Below are positions 22,040 through 30,367 of a stretch of 42,219 nt of DNA, piece after piece (position 1 is the first letter of the stretch; each line of letters begins with the position of its first letter). A program made the translations under genes and the position numbers. Below the pieces are notes generated by a model. It saw nothing but the letters and a program-made list of their open reading frames with translations, ran no database searches and was not told the DNA's origin. The stretch is taken from NCBI GenBank assembly GCA_039714575.1, contig JBDLJE010000012.1, positions 1-42,219 on the forward strand, in the 5' to 3' direction. Source of the stretch: Sulfonitrofixus sp039714575. Its GTDB lineage: Bacteria; Campylobacterota; Campylobacteria; Campylobacterales; Sulfurimonadaceae.

Positions 22040-24330
22040 TTTATCAGAAGACTCTTCTCCCCTCTGTCAAAACGGCTTAGAACCGCAGGCAGCATCAGCA
22101 GGTCCACCAGGACCGCAATGATCAAGGCGATCGCTGTCACAATACCGAAGTTCACATTCGGCAGGAACTGGCTGAAGACAAAGATCAAGAAAGCGGTACT
22201 CAGGATCAGCGTCGTAAAGATGATGGCGCTTCCGGCATACTGCATGACATAGGCCAGAGACTCTTCGATATTCTCGCCTCTTCGACGTGCTTCACGGTAT
22301 TTGACCAGGAAGTGGATGGTGTCATCCACTGCCACCCCGATGATGATGGCACCGGAGATAGCGACGCCGATGTCAATCGTCATACCAAGCCAGCCCATCA
22401 CACCGACCACCAGCGTGATCGGCAGGATATTTGGAATGATAAAGAGCGGGATCATTCTGAGGTTTCTAAAGATCAGCATCATCATGATCGAGACCACGGT
22501 GATCGCCAATGCGATCGACTCTATCAAAGTATCGGTCACATCACTTTGCATATGGGCAAACATAACGGTCTGACCGTTGATGACCGCACTGTAAGGGGTC
22601 TCTGTCCACCAGTTCTCGGCCCACGCTATCATCTCCAGGTCAAGCGAGGTGTCGACCACATTGAGCAGAGCCGTGACACGAAGCAGCTGTTCATCAACAT
22701 CCATACGGTCATTGATCTCCATTCCCTGCGGAAGCGAAAGCGAGTAGAGAAGCAGATACTGGGCTATGAGGTTTTTATCGTCGGGAATCGTTTTGGAGCC
22801 GTTCATCACCTCATTAAAGGTCTTGACCACATCGACTAAAGAGGCGGTATGACGGACATCAGGGTACGCAGCATGAAACTCGCCATAAAAGCGTTCAACG
22901 GTCTTCATAAACTCCGGCGACTTAATGCCGTCTTTCTCGCCGGAGTCGACAACGATCTCATACGCCATCGGACCGGTCAGGTTATCTTGCATAAACTCAA
23001 CCGTGGTACGGAACGGTACATCCTCTTTAAAGTAACGCACCGTGTTTGAGTCAACTTTGACCTGCGTGATCCCCCAGCCTATAGCGCCAAAGAAGAGCGT
23101 AGAGAAGATCAGGATCTTCACATCGTTTTTCATAATGAACTGTGCATACCGATGGGCGAGCGGGTGATGGCTTTGACTCTCTTCTTCGACCTCTTTTGGT
23201 TTGACCTTTGGATTGATTATCGCCAAAACAGCCGGTACAAAAAGAATGGTCAGCACAAAGGCCAGCAGTGCCGCATTCGCTGTTGCTATGCCCAGTGTCT
23301 TGATGGGAATGACATGCGAAATACCCAGTGAGGCAAAACCGACCGCGGTTGTCAATGAGGTCAGTAGGATCGGCAGAAAGTTCTTACCGACGCTGTAGTG
23401 GATGGCGTCGTGGTTGCCCATCCCCTTGCGCCGTCCGATCAGGTAGATCCAAAAGAGGTGCATGGCATCCGCGATACCGATGGCCACGACAAAGACCGGC
23501 ATGTTCGCCGTAAAGTTGTTCATCTTGTAGCCCAGCATCACTTGAACGGCGAGAACAATAAGAAAGGTGAAGATAACGACCGAGATACTTAACAGCATTC
23601 CCGAAGGGCGTCTAAAGATGATCCATAACAGTATCATCGAAATAAGTAGAACAAGCGGTGTAAACGTAGCTGCATCGTGTTGTCCCAAGTCAATAAACGC
23701 CATATTCAAGACAGGTCCGCCGCCAAGGTAGAACTTATAGCCGCTAGCCTCTTCGGCTGCGACGATCGCTTCGACCGAAGCCTTCAACTTGGCAGAGACC
23801 TCCGGGTCGTTTCCCGCCTTTGGTGTCATACGGCCGACGATCATGGTCGTTTTGCCGTCTTCACTGATAAGTCGATGGACAGCAGTGTCTTCCGTTTGGA
23901 TAATACGTGCTTTCTCTGCAAAATCCCCGGCACTCATGGCATCAATATCGTCAATAAAGTCCTCGACCAGGATCTCATCGGGGTACTCCGGGTCTGCATG
24001 AACGTATTGGTAGTTGGTCAAAGAGTCCGCACGGGCGATGTACTTTGTCGTCCAGAGCTTTTGCGTGATGTTGTCGATGACATGCAGTGCTTTGGGGTTC
24101 ATCACCCCGTTTTCATCACGAAAGATGATAGTAACGGCATCGTCATTGCCAAAAACGGCACGGAAGTTGTCATAATCTTTTAAGATCTTTGAGTCTTCCG
24201 CGAACCAGATACGGTACGAACCTTCAAACTCCAGGTGTTTAAGCTGTGAGGCAAAAACAAAAGTCATCAGAGGGATCAGGATCGCGATGACCCATCTGAA
24301 CTTAATAATACTCTCTACAAATTTGTTCAT
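22036..24330 (-). CDS. RND-superfamily (MMPL-type) exporter
   Basis: 764 residues with two repeats of one membrane helix, a large periplasmic loop and a five-helix block, the layout of MMPL/HpnN-like lipid or drug exporters. The second helical blocks hold VVAIGIADAMHLFW and GVAVDDTIHFLVKYREARRR, the family's conserved charged residues in the membrane. The ATG at 24330 is chosen over the GTG at 24336 because AGGAG directly abuts the GTG but is well spaced from the ATG. It is last in a four-gene operon with an outer-membrane barrel and a LolA-like protein, pointing to transfer of a hydrophobic compound across the envelope; the substrate is unknown. Confidence 0.88.
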   Translation of the reverse strand: MNKFVESIIKFRWVIAILIPLMTFVFASQLKHLEFEGSYRIWFAEDSKILKDYDNFRAVFGNDDAVTIIFRDENGVMNPKALHVIDNITQKLWTTKYIARADSLTNYQYVHADPEYPDEILVEDFIDDIDAMSAGDFAEKARIIQTEDTAVHRLISEDGKTTMIVGRMTPKAGNDPEVSAKLKASVEAIVAAEEASGYKFYLGGGPVLNMAFIDLGQHDAATFTPLVLLISMILLWIIFRRPSGMLLSISVVIFTFLIVLAVQVMLGYKMNNFTANMPVFVVAIGIADAMHLFWIYLIGRRKGMGNHDAIHYSVGKNFLPILLTSLTTAVGFASLGISHVIPIKTLGIATANAALLAFVLTILFVPAVLAIINPKVKPKEVEEESQSHHPLAHRYAQFIMKNDVKILIFSTLFFGAIGWGITQVKVDSNTVRYFKEDVPFRTTVEFMQDNLTGPMAYEIVVDSGEKDGIKSPEFMKTVERFYGEFHAAYPDVRHTASLVDVVKTFNEVMNGSKTIPDDKNLIAQYLLLYSLSLPQGMEINDRMDVDEQLLRVTALLNVVDTSLDLEMIAWAENWWTETPYSAVINGQTVMFAHMQSDVTDTLIESIALAITVVSIMMMLIFRNLRMIPLFIIPNILPITLVVGVMGWLGMTIDIGVAISGAIIIGVAVDDTIHFLVKYREARRRGENIEESLAYVMQYAGSAIIFTTLILSTAFLIFVFSQFLPNVNFGIVTAIALIIAVLVDLLMLPAVLSRFDRGEKSLLIN

Positions 24331-24338
24331 TTTCACTC

Positions 24339-25646
24339 CTAGAAATGGTAGGCTAGGTTAATGCCTACACGTTGATGTGCGGTCGGTGTTGCAGTAGGAT
24401 CGTTTGGATCTGACCCCATTAATGCGTATGCTGTCGGTTCTGTTGTTGAAGGGTTGATATAGGCATAGTCTGCTTTCATGCTCAACACATCGAAAAAACG
24501 GGTCTGGTACTCAATAGAGTAACTCTGCTCTTCATACTCCAGGTCAACAATAGCACCGGCTATGATCGAGGAGTCCGAGGCATCGTTAAAGGTGTAACGA
24601 AGGCCGACAAAGAGATCGTTCTGAAAGATCTGAAAAAGTGTCAGGTCATCAGCAATACCGCTCTCTTGTTTGAACGTATTGTAGTAATAGTACTCACCGA
24701 TCAGCCCCAGGTCAGCATCTCCGATAACACCGCTCAAAGTATGTTCAAGTCCGAGTCCGAATTGATAGTAGTCTTCGACTCTCAGTTGAACGTTACTTGC
24801 CGCTGTATACGTTGTATCAATGACATCTGTTGCTTGTGCTTCCAACTTCAGCAGTGTCGAACCCACGACCATCGTGTTGTAGGTCATCGCCTTATTTACC
24901 AGATAGGCCTCTTCATTCAATGTCGTTGTGAACGTCAGGGGATCGGTCTTGGATGCGAACGCACGCTGCCCGTCAAAGCCGTGTTGCAAGATAAAGGCAT
25001 AATCAACAGGATAGTCACTCTCTGTTGAACCCGACCAGTTCAGATACACAGTAGGACGATAAAGGCTTTCAACACTCTGAATATCTTTGTCATATTCCAA
25101 TTTACCGACCTGTGTGTTTTCAGGAAAGAAATAATAGACATACGGATATGCGGCCATGGGCTGTTTCTCTTCATAAAGTTTAACGATCAGAGAGATCTCG
25201 CCGCTCTCGGTATAGTGGGTATAGGCAACATTCCAGGCACCCTGTTTCTGTGTGTCAAGTCCATCGGTTCGAAAATCTTTGGTGTTAAAGGTGTCAACAA
25301 CATTGTTGGCTTCCAAAGCGCCCCAAAAACGGATGTTGCGTCCTGCGAAGATCATGTCGTTGTCAAAGTTGTACCTGCCGTAGAACTCATCCAGACGAAC
25401 AAATGACCGCTCGTTTTTCTCATCACTCAGGTCATAACTGTCCTCTTGTGTGTAGATGGTCGCGGCACTTTCAAAGTCACCTACGCTATAAGCCAGCTCC
25501 AGCTGCTGCTGGAGGGTAAAATTGGCCGGGTGTTTGCCGTCAGGTTTGGTGATGTAGCCCTGAGCATCGACACCGACATACCCTTTGTACTCAAACTCTG
25601 CATAAAGCAGGTTTGCAAGCAGAAGCAGGCCTAGGAGCGGTCTCAT
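24339..25646 (-). CDS. Predicted outer-membrane beta-barrel protein of the export operon
   Basis: 435 residues with a short signal peptide (MRPLLGLLLLANLLYA) and many alternating-residue strands ending in a C-terminal aromatic, GINLAYHF, the outer-membrane barrel insertion signal. Stretches such as FVRLDEFYGRYNFDNDMIFA and WGALEANNVVDTFNT resemble DUF1302-type outer-membrane proteins found beside MMPL exporters and LolA-like proteins. The exact family is uncertain. The ATG overlaps the upstream LolA-like stop (ATGA), and it ends a few bases before the transporter gene. Confidence 0.72.
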   Translation of the reverse strand: MRPLLGLLLLANLLYAEFEYKGYVGVDAQGYITKPDGKHPANFTLQQQLELAYSVGDFESAATIYTQEDSYDLSDEKNERSFVRLDEFYGRYNFDNDMIFAGRNIRFWGALEANNVVDTFNTKDFRTDGLDTQKQGAWNVAYTHYTESGEISLIVKLYEEKQPMAAYPYVYYFFPENTQVGKLEYDKDIQSVESLYRPTVYLNWSGSTESDYPVDYAFILQHGFDGQRAFASKTDPLTFTTTLNEEAYLVNKAMTYNTMVVGSTLLKLEAQATDVIDTTYTAASNVQLRVEDYYQFGLGLEHTLSGVIGDADLGLIGEYYYYNTFKQESGIADDLTLFQIFQNDLFVGLRYTFNDASDSSIIAGAIVDLEYEEQSYSIEYQTRFFDVLSMKADYAYINPSTTEPTAYALMGSDPNDPTATPTAHQRVGINLAYHF

Positions 25647-26392
25647 TTTTTGAGCACTCGCTTATGGAAATCTCTCTCTTTCAGGCCGTTTTTAATGCTC
25701 TCATCTTTCCAGACCAGGGTCGTCTTTTTGTCGTTTTGATGGTTCGTCATGGTGATCTTACCAATGCGCCATACCCCGCCGATCTTTTTATAGTCTTCGA
25801 AAACTGCTGTCTTTAGAAGCTCTCTTTTACGGTCATAGTACTCCACTTTCATCGTAAGAAATGTATCTGCCGTTGTCCAAGAGACCTGCTTCGTGTACCC
25901 TGAATTTTTACTGTTGGGAATACGTTCACTTTTGAACATTTTTTTGCCATCTACAGTAACCTCTTCGGCATCACCGCTGTAGTTATACTTGTCGATGTTA
26001 AAGGCTGTCAAGTCCTCATATGCAAACTCACTTCCCATAAACGAACCCGACTTGTTTTTAGAAGCGATGCGCTTAACACGTTTAAGTGCCGGCAGGTAGA
26101 GCCACTGGTCATCGTCTTTGTCAGCGTGTTCATAACTCAAGAACTTTGTGCCTTTAACATCAGCAGGTGTCAAAAACTCCATCAACGACTTGTCGCCGCC
26201 ATCTTTTTCAAGCACCAGAGACTTCATGGTACGCTGACGCTCCTGGCCGTTGGCGTTGACCAGAGTCATCACCATCTCCGACTTGGCATCACCGTAGCCG
26301 CTCATCACCGCATCACTCTTTTGTGCCAGTTCAAAGTTACTGATCGCCCAGACATTGGCAACCATTGCTGCACTTAATAATAATTTCTTCAC
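25643..26392 (-). CDS. LolA-like outer-membrane lipoprotein-sorting protein
   Basis: 249 residues with a signal peptide (MKKLLLSAAMVANVWA) and the LolA-like/DUF4292 fold: SEMVMTLVNANGQERQR, MEFLTPADVKGTKFLSY, WLYLPALKRVKRIASKN and SFMGSEFAYEDLTAFN. This group is regularly paired with MMPL-type RND transporters and probably carries a lipid across the periplasm, as LolA does for lipoproteins. The start is a GTG that overlaps the preceding stop (GTGA). Function inferred from fold and operon. Confidence 0.85.
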   Translation of the reverse strand: MKKLLLSAAMVANVWAISNFELAQKSDAVMSGYGDAKSEMVMTLVNANGQERQRTMKSLVLEKDGGDKSLMEFLTPADVKGTKFLSYEHADKDDDQWLYLPALKRVKRIASKNKSGSFMGSEFAYEDLTAFNIDKYNYSGDAEEVTVDGKKMFKSERIPNSKNSGYTKQVSWTTADTFLTMKVEYYDRKRELLKTAVFEDYKKIGGVWRIGKITMTNHQNDKKTTLVWKDESIKNGLKERDFHKRVLKK

Positions 26393-26610
26393 TGTTTTGC
26401 CTTTAACTTTTTAAACCACTCTCGACGTTTACAGATCATGATCTGCCCCGGACAGACTCCTGTCACAAAGGCAAAAACTGCCATCGTTGCCGGAATATAT
26501 ATTAACCAGTGTACCACATCAAAGCCCGTAAAGTAGATACCAAACCATAACATCAATGCCGGACCGAGGAACCACTGTCTATTCAGCGGGTCAAGTTTTA
26601 ATTTACACAT
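26389..26610 (-). CDS. Small YgaP-type membrane protein (DUF2892-like)
   Basis: 73 residues with two hydrophobic segments (about 14-30 and 34-50) and a short basic end. MCKLKLDPLNRQWFLG and TGVCPGQIMICKRR resemble the membrane domain of YgaP/DUF2892 proteins, usually with cysteines near CP. ATG at 26610 is chosen over the GTG at 26616 because of the AAGGAG spacing. First gene of the TetR-controlled export operon; a supporting role is likely but unknown. Confidence 0.65.
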   Translation of the reverse strand: MCKLKLDPLNRQWFLGPALMLWFGIYFTGFDVVHWLIYIPATMAVFAFVTGVCPGQIMICKRREWFKKLKAKQ

Positions 26611-26644
26611 TTTCACTCCTTGATGTAAACGCTGTTCACATTTG

Positions 26645-26686
26645 ATGTTGACAATGTTAACATAGTAATGTGATCAATGTCAACAT
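26645..26686. promoter_or_regulatory. Operator-like repeat cluster between the export operon and tetR
   Basis: Exact inverted arms ATGTTGACA (26645-26653) and TGTCAACAT (26678-26686), plus an internal 10-bp palindrome ATGTTAACAT (26654-26663) that repeats the same half-site. TTGACA in both orientations could double as -35 boxes; a GATAAAAT -10 for tetR lies at about 26701-26708. The divergent arrangement fits TetR repressing both itself and the export operon. The repeat is visible; binding is inferred. Confidence 0.65.
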
Positions 26687-26715
26687 TTTCAGTAAAAATT
26701 TGATAAAATAGTACT

Positions 26716-27381
26716 ATGATTAAAAAGAAAAGCGACACCTATCATCACGGAAACCTCAAAGAGAGTCTTGTACAGACAGCACTTGAAATGCTCGGCGAAG
26801 AGGGTCTTGCCGCCATTACGCTGCGTGAACTGTCACAGCGGTTAGGAACGTCACGTTCAGCCATCTACCGTCACTTCAAAGGCAAAGATGAACTGATGAA
26901 AGCAGTTATCCTTGCCGGTTTTGAGCTCTTAAACGAAGCGATAGAACCTAACTTTAATGATAAAGAGCGTCCTCTGCTTGAGCGTTTTCATGCTATGGGC
27001 ATTGCTTATGTCTCTTTTGCCACGACCAACCCAAACCTCTATCGTCTGCTCTTTGGTGCCGATATGTCTGATGAACGCGAAGAGGTCTGTGAAGAGGAGC
27101 GTCCTGATCTGCACAAAATGATGCATGGTGACACCTCAAAAGAGCTCATAGAGAGTGACCCCGATGACGGCTTTCGAAAACTCGTGGCGATCATCGTCGA
27201 AGCACAGGAGCGGAAGATCTTTAAAGAGGGTAATCCCGTCTTGATCGCAACCGCTATCTGGTCACTGTTGCACGGCCTCTCAAGCCTGGCCATTGACGGC
27301 CATCTCAGCGTCTGCAACAACATCGAAGAGATCTATGAAGTCAACTATAAAATACTTCTGGAAGGTCTTGCAAAAGCCTAA
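26716..27381 (+). CDS. TetR-family regulator (WHG-domain type)
   Basis: 221 residues. The N-terminal helix-turn-helix (about 12-60) reads LVQTALEMLGEEGLAAITLR then ELSQRLGTSRSAIYRHFKGK, a textbook TetR domain. The C-terminal ligand domain resembles the TetR_C_33/WHG type (AMGIAYVSFATTNPNLYRLLF). It lies divergently from the RND export operon with the palindromic cluster between, so it probably senses the exported compound or a membrane stress signal and derepresses the operon. Confidence 0.9.
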   Translation: MIKKKSDTYHHGNLKESLVQTALEMLGEEGLAAITLRELSQRLGTSRSAIYRHFKGKDELMKAVILAGFELLNEAIEPNFNDKERPLLERFHAMGIAYVSFATTNPNLYRLLFGADMSDEREEVCEEERPDLHKMMHGDTSKELIESDPDDGFRKLVAIIVEAQERKIFKEGNPVLIATAIWSLLHGLSSLAIDGHLSVCNNIEEIYEVNYKILLEGLAKA

Positions 27382-27430
27382 CACGTACATTTAACTTCAA
27401 TCCTTAGTATAAAGAGCCAGGAGGCAGAGT

Positions 27431-27868
27431 ATGTTTAGCATTCTAAACCAATGGATAGATCAGAACCAGATGCTGCTGACTGGTATAGGTATCAGCTCAC
27501 TGATACTTTCTGTCGCCAGCCTCATTCTACTTCCCTGGCTTGTAGCACAGATACCCTACGACTATTTTGCCCACGACAGACGCGAACCCTCTAAATGGAA
27601 AGAACTCCACCCCATATTCCGCTTTGCAGTCTTAGTGGTAAAAAACATCTTGGGCTTTACACTTCTGCTTGCAGGGATCGCTATGCTGCTCTTGCCGGGA
27701 CAAGGCCTGTTGAGTATTTTGATGGGGCTTGTTCTGATGGATTATCCGGGAAAATTCCGGTTTGAGCGAAAAATCGTCAGCCGTCCAAAACTCCTGCAGT
27801 TTATAAACTGGCTGCGTCGTAAACAGAAACAGCCGCCATTAACTTTGGAAATCAGAGACAAACAGTAG
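27431..27868 (+). CDS. PGPGW-like small membrane protein
   Basis: 145 residues with an N-terminal hydrophobic segment (about 15-40) and a second hydrophobic hairpin (about 65-105) containing MLLLPGQGLLSILMGLVLMD, a variant of the LPGPGLL signature of the PGPGW transmembrane family. It ends with a basic region (RPKLLQFINWLRRKQKQ). GGAGG lies just upstream of the ATG. It follows tetR on the same strand by about 50 bases and may be co-transcribed. Function unknown. Confidence 0.65.
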   Translation: MFSILNQWIDQNQMLLTGIGISSLILSVASLILLPWLVAQIPYDYFAHDRREPSKWKELHPIFRFAVLVVKNILGFTLLLAGIAMLLLPGQGLLSILMGLVLMDYPGKFRFERKIVSRPKLLQFINWLRRKQKQPPLTLEIRDKQ

Positions 27869-27941
27869 ACCTTATTGTATTCACTAAGGTGCTGAAAGAA
27901 CCTAACGTTTTCAACTCAAAAACTCCACAGCACCAAGATGG

Positions 27942-28065
27942 TATAATCGCGCCACCATTTGTTTGAACACTTCTTGAACACGTCCAAGAAGCTACGCTAG
28001 GCGCTATGCCACTAAAGCTTGCCTTTAAAAAGGCAGATGACAAAACAGACATCAATATTACATAA
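27942..28065 (+). promoter_or_regulatory. leuC leader: -10 box, short upstream frame and 16-bp palindrome
   Basis: A consensus TATAAT at 27942-27947 begins a leader of about 125 bases. A possible 19-codon frame (MPLKLAFKKADDKTDINIT) runs from ATG 28006 to TAA 28063-28065, 12 bases before leuC. Inside it lies TGCCTTT-AA-AAAGGCA (28020-28035). There is no run of leucine codons and no T tract, so classical attenuation is not supported. No clear -35. Confidence 0.4.
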
Positions 28066-28077
28066 TCAAGGGCTACT

Positions 28078-29343
28078 ATGGGACAGACCATAACTGAAAA
28101 AATATTCTCAGAACACGTTGGCAAAGAGGTCTATGCAGGCGAGATCATCCGCTGTGACATCGACATGATCATCGGTAATGACATCACAACACCTATCTCG
28201 ATCAAAGCATTCGAAGAGAGCGGTGCGGAGAAACTTGCCAATCCGGACGGTTTTGCTTTAGTACTTGACCACTTCATCCCGGCAAAAGATATCGCTTCTG
28301 CCAACCAGGCAAAGATCTCCCGTGAGTTCGCTTACAAACACGATCTTAAAAACTATTTTGACGAAAAAGATATGGGGATCGAGCATGCCCTTCTTCCTGA
28401 AAAGGGTCTTGTAGTTCCCGGTGACGTTATCATCGGTGCAGACTCTCATACCTGTACACACGGTGCACTGGGAGCGTTCTCAACGGGTATGGGTTCAACG
28501 GACCTTGCGTTTGGAATGATCACCGGCGGTAACTGGTTCAAGGTACCTGAGAGCATCAAGGTCATCTTCAGCGGTGAGCTTCGTCCGAATGTCTACGGTA
28601 AAGATCTTATCCTTGAAGTCATCCGCCAGATCGGTGTTGACGGTGCCCTTTACCAGGCATTGGAGTTTACAGGCAGCACGATCGATACACTGAGTATGGA
28701 TGACCGTTTCAGCCTCTGTAATATGGCCATCGAAGCGGGTGCCAAAAACGGTATCATCGCCGTTGACGACATCACAAAAGCTTTCCTTGCAGAGCGCGAC
28801 CTTGCACGTGAACCTAAAATGCACTACTCTGACGACGATGCAACGTATGTTCAGGTCATCGAGATCGATGTCACTAAGCTCGAGCCGGTGATCGCTTACC
28901 CGTCACTTCCGTCAAACGGCAAACCTCTAAGCCAGGCTGTCTCTGACAAGATCGCTGTAGATCAGGTCTTTATCGGTTCATGTACCAACGGCCGTCTTTC
29001 CGACCTTAAGATGGCAGCTGAGATCCTAGATGGAAAACGTGTTGCACGCCGTACCCGTCTTATTGTCACTCCTGCGACACAGAAGATCCTAAAGCAGGCT
29101 GAAAAAGCGGGCTACATGGATATCCTTATCGATGCCGGTGCCGTTATCTCTAACCCAACGTGTGGTGCTTGTCTTGGCGGCTACATGGGAATCCTCGGTG
29201 ATGATGAAGTAGCAATTGCTACGACAAACCGTAACTTTGTCGGTCGTATGGGTGCAAGAACATCCAAGATCTACCTTGCCAATTCTGCAGTTGCTGCAGC
29301 TTCTGCGATTACTGGTTATATTACGGACCCTGCGAGTCTTTAA
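28078..29343 (+). CDS. leuC: 3-isopropylmalate dehydratase large subunit
   Basis: 421 residues of the aconitase superfamily, LeuC/HacA type. The 4Fe-4S cysteines are C302 (GSCTNG), C362 and C365 (NPTCGACLGG); GADSHTCTHGALGAFSTGMG is the conserved substrate-site region. It isomerises 2- to 3-isopropylmalate in leucine biosynthesis together with LeuD. No leuD is present in the window, and the next gene downstream is on the other strand. At about 420 residues it is the shorter archaeal/HacA-like form (E. coli LeuC is about 466). A homoaconitase or methylmalate role is possible but less likely. Confidence 0.88.
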   Translation: MGQTITEKIFSEHVGKEVYAGEIIRCDIDMIIGNDITTPISIKAFEESGAEKLANPDGFALVLDHFIPAKDIASANQAKISREFAYKHDLKNYFDEKDMGIEHALLPEKGLVVPGDVIIGADSHTCTHGALGAFSTGMGSTDLAFGMITGGNWFKVPESIKVIFSGELRPNVYGKDLILEVIRQIGVDGALYQALEFTGSTIDTLSMDDRFSLCNMAIEAGAKNGIIAVDDITKAFLAERDLAREPKMHYSDDDATYVQVIEIDVTKLEPVIAYPSLPSNGKPLSQAVSDKIAVDQVFIGSCTNGRLSDLKMAAEILDGKRVARRTRLIVTPATQKILKQAEKAGYMDILIDAGAVISNPTCGACLGGYMGILGDDEVAIATTNRNFVGRMGARTSKIYLANSAVAAASAITGYITDPASL

Positions 29344-29346
29344 CAA

Positions 29347-30333
29347 CTAAACTCCTTCTAACACCTTTTTATAATTGGTGTAGATGGGGTTTCCCTCCTC
29401 AAAATATTCTAAGATCCCTCCGCTGTAACGATCAAATACATTCTCTATCTTATTTAATTCAAATCGCTTTTTCCATGGCAGATCATAACTGTTAAGCAGC
29501 ATCGAAAACGGTACAGGGTAGTCCGTTCCAAACAGCAGCTTTTCATGCACGTCGTGCTGTTCACTCAAATGACGCAATACCTTTGCCCGAACCGGCGTCA
29601 ACAGCGCTGATATATCGCCATAAAGATTTTCATGACGCTTCAACATCTCCAGTAATATAAAATACTCTTCACTGAAATGTTTAGGGTTTTTAGAGAATGT
29701 TTCTAAAGGATGCCATGGTGAATAACTCAGCGCCATATGCGCACAGATCACCTTCACTCCAACCGCCAGAGGATGGTTAAGCATCTCGATACTTTCACAC
29801 TCTTTATAGGAGTGGATGCTGCTTTCACTGCCCACATGTACGATCAGAGGAAGATCATATTCAGCGAGCTTCTCAAAATAGGGCCGGTATCTCTCTTCAC
29901 GGGTATCAACACCCCAGTAGTTTTGTAAGAACTTTGCACCCTTAAACCCTTTTTTCACATAGTGGTCGACCAACTCAAGTGCATCCGGACGTTTAGGATT
30001 GATCGAAAAAAACGGCACGATCACATCCGGGTTGGCTTCATACACTGCCAACAGTTCATCATTTGTCGCACAAACGGTTATATCTTTGTGTAAGACCTCT
30101 CCTGCCTCATCAACTCGGGCGTCAACCCCAAACAAAACGATCTTCTCCACATGCTCTGAAGCACGTACGGAACTGGTGACTGCCTCAATGTAAGCGTTGT
30201 AAGGATTCTTAAGGAGTGCATCGGGATCCAACCCCAGTTTTTTACCAAAAAAACGGATAGCGATCTTGTCGTAAAAACGGTTAAAAGAGACATCACTGCT
30301 TAAGAGATGAGTATGGATATCGATAGTTTTCAT
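29347..30333 (-). CDS. Amidohydrolase-family (TIM-barrel) metal hydrolase
   Basis: 328 residues of the amidohydrolase_2 group (ACMSD/TatD-like barrel). Metal-site elements: IDIHTHL near the N-terminus, PLIVHVGSESS, VICAHMAL and LLFGTDYPVPF, giving the expected HxH, His, His and Asp ligands. The substrate is unknown; the group includes decarboxylases and hydrolases. It lies 34 bases downstream of the ynb-like lipid operon on the same strand and may be its last gene. Confidence 0.8.
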   Translation of the reverse strand: MKTIDIHTHLLSSDVSFNRFYDKIAIRFFGKKLGLDPDALLKNPYNAYIEAVTSSVRASEHVEKIVLFGVDARVDEAGEVLHKDITVCATNDELLAVYEANPDVIVPFFSINPKRPDALELVDHYVKKGFKGAKFLQNYWGVDTREERYRPYFEKLAEYDLPLIVHVGSESSIHSYKECESIEMLNHPLAVGVKVICAHMALSYSPWHPLETFSKNPKHFSEEYFILLEMLKRHENLYGDISALLTPVRAKVLRHLSEQHDVHEKLLFGTDYPVPFSMLLNSYDLPWKKRFELNKIENVFDRYSGGILEYFEEGNPIYTNYKKVLEGV

Positions 30334-30367
30334 AATGTTCCTTCTTCTTTGAGGTCAGACCCGTACA

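Noticed and set aside
28021..28035. Intrinsic terminator in the leuC leader
   Set aside because: The 16-bp palindrome has no following T tract and leuC needs to be read through.
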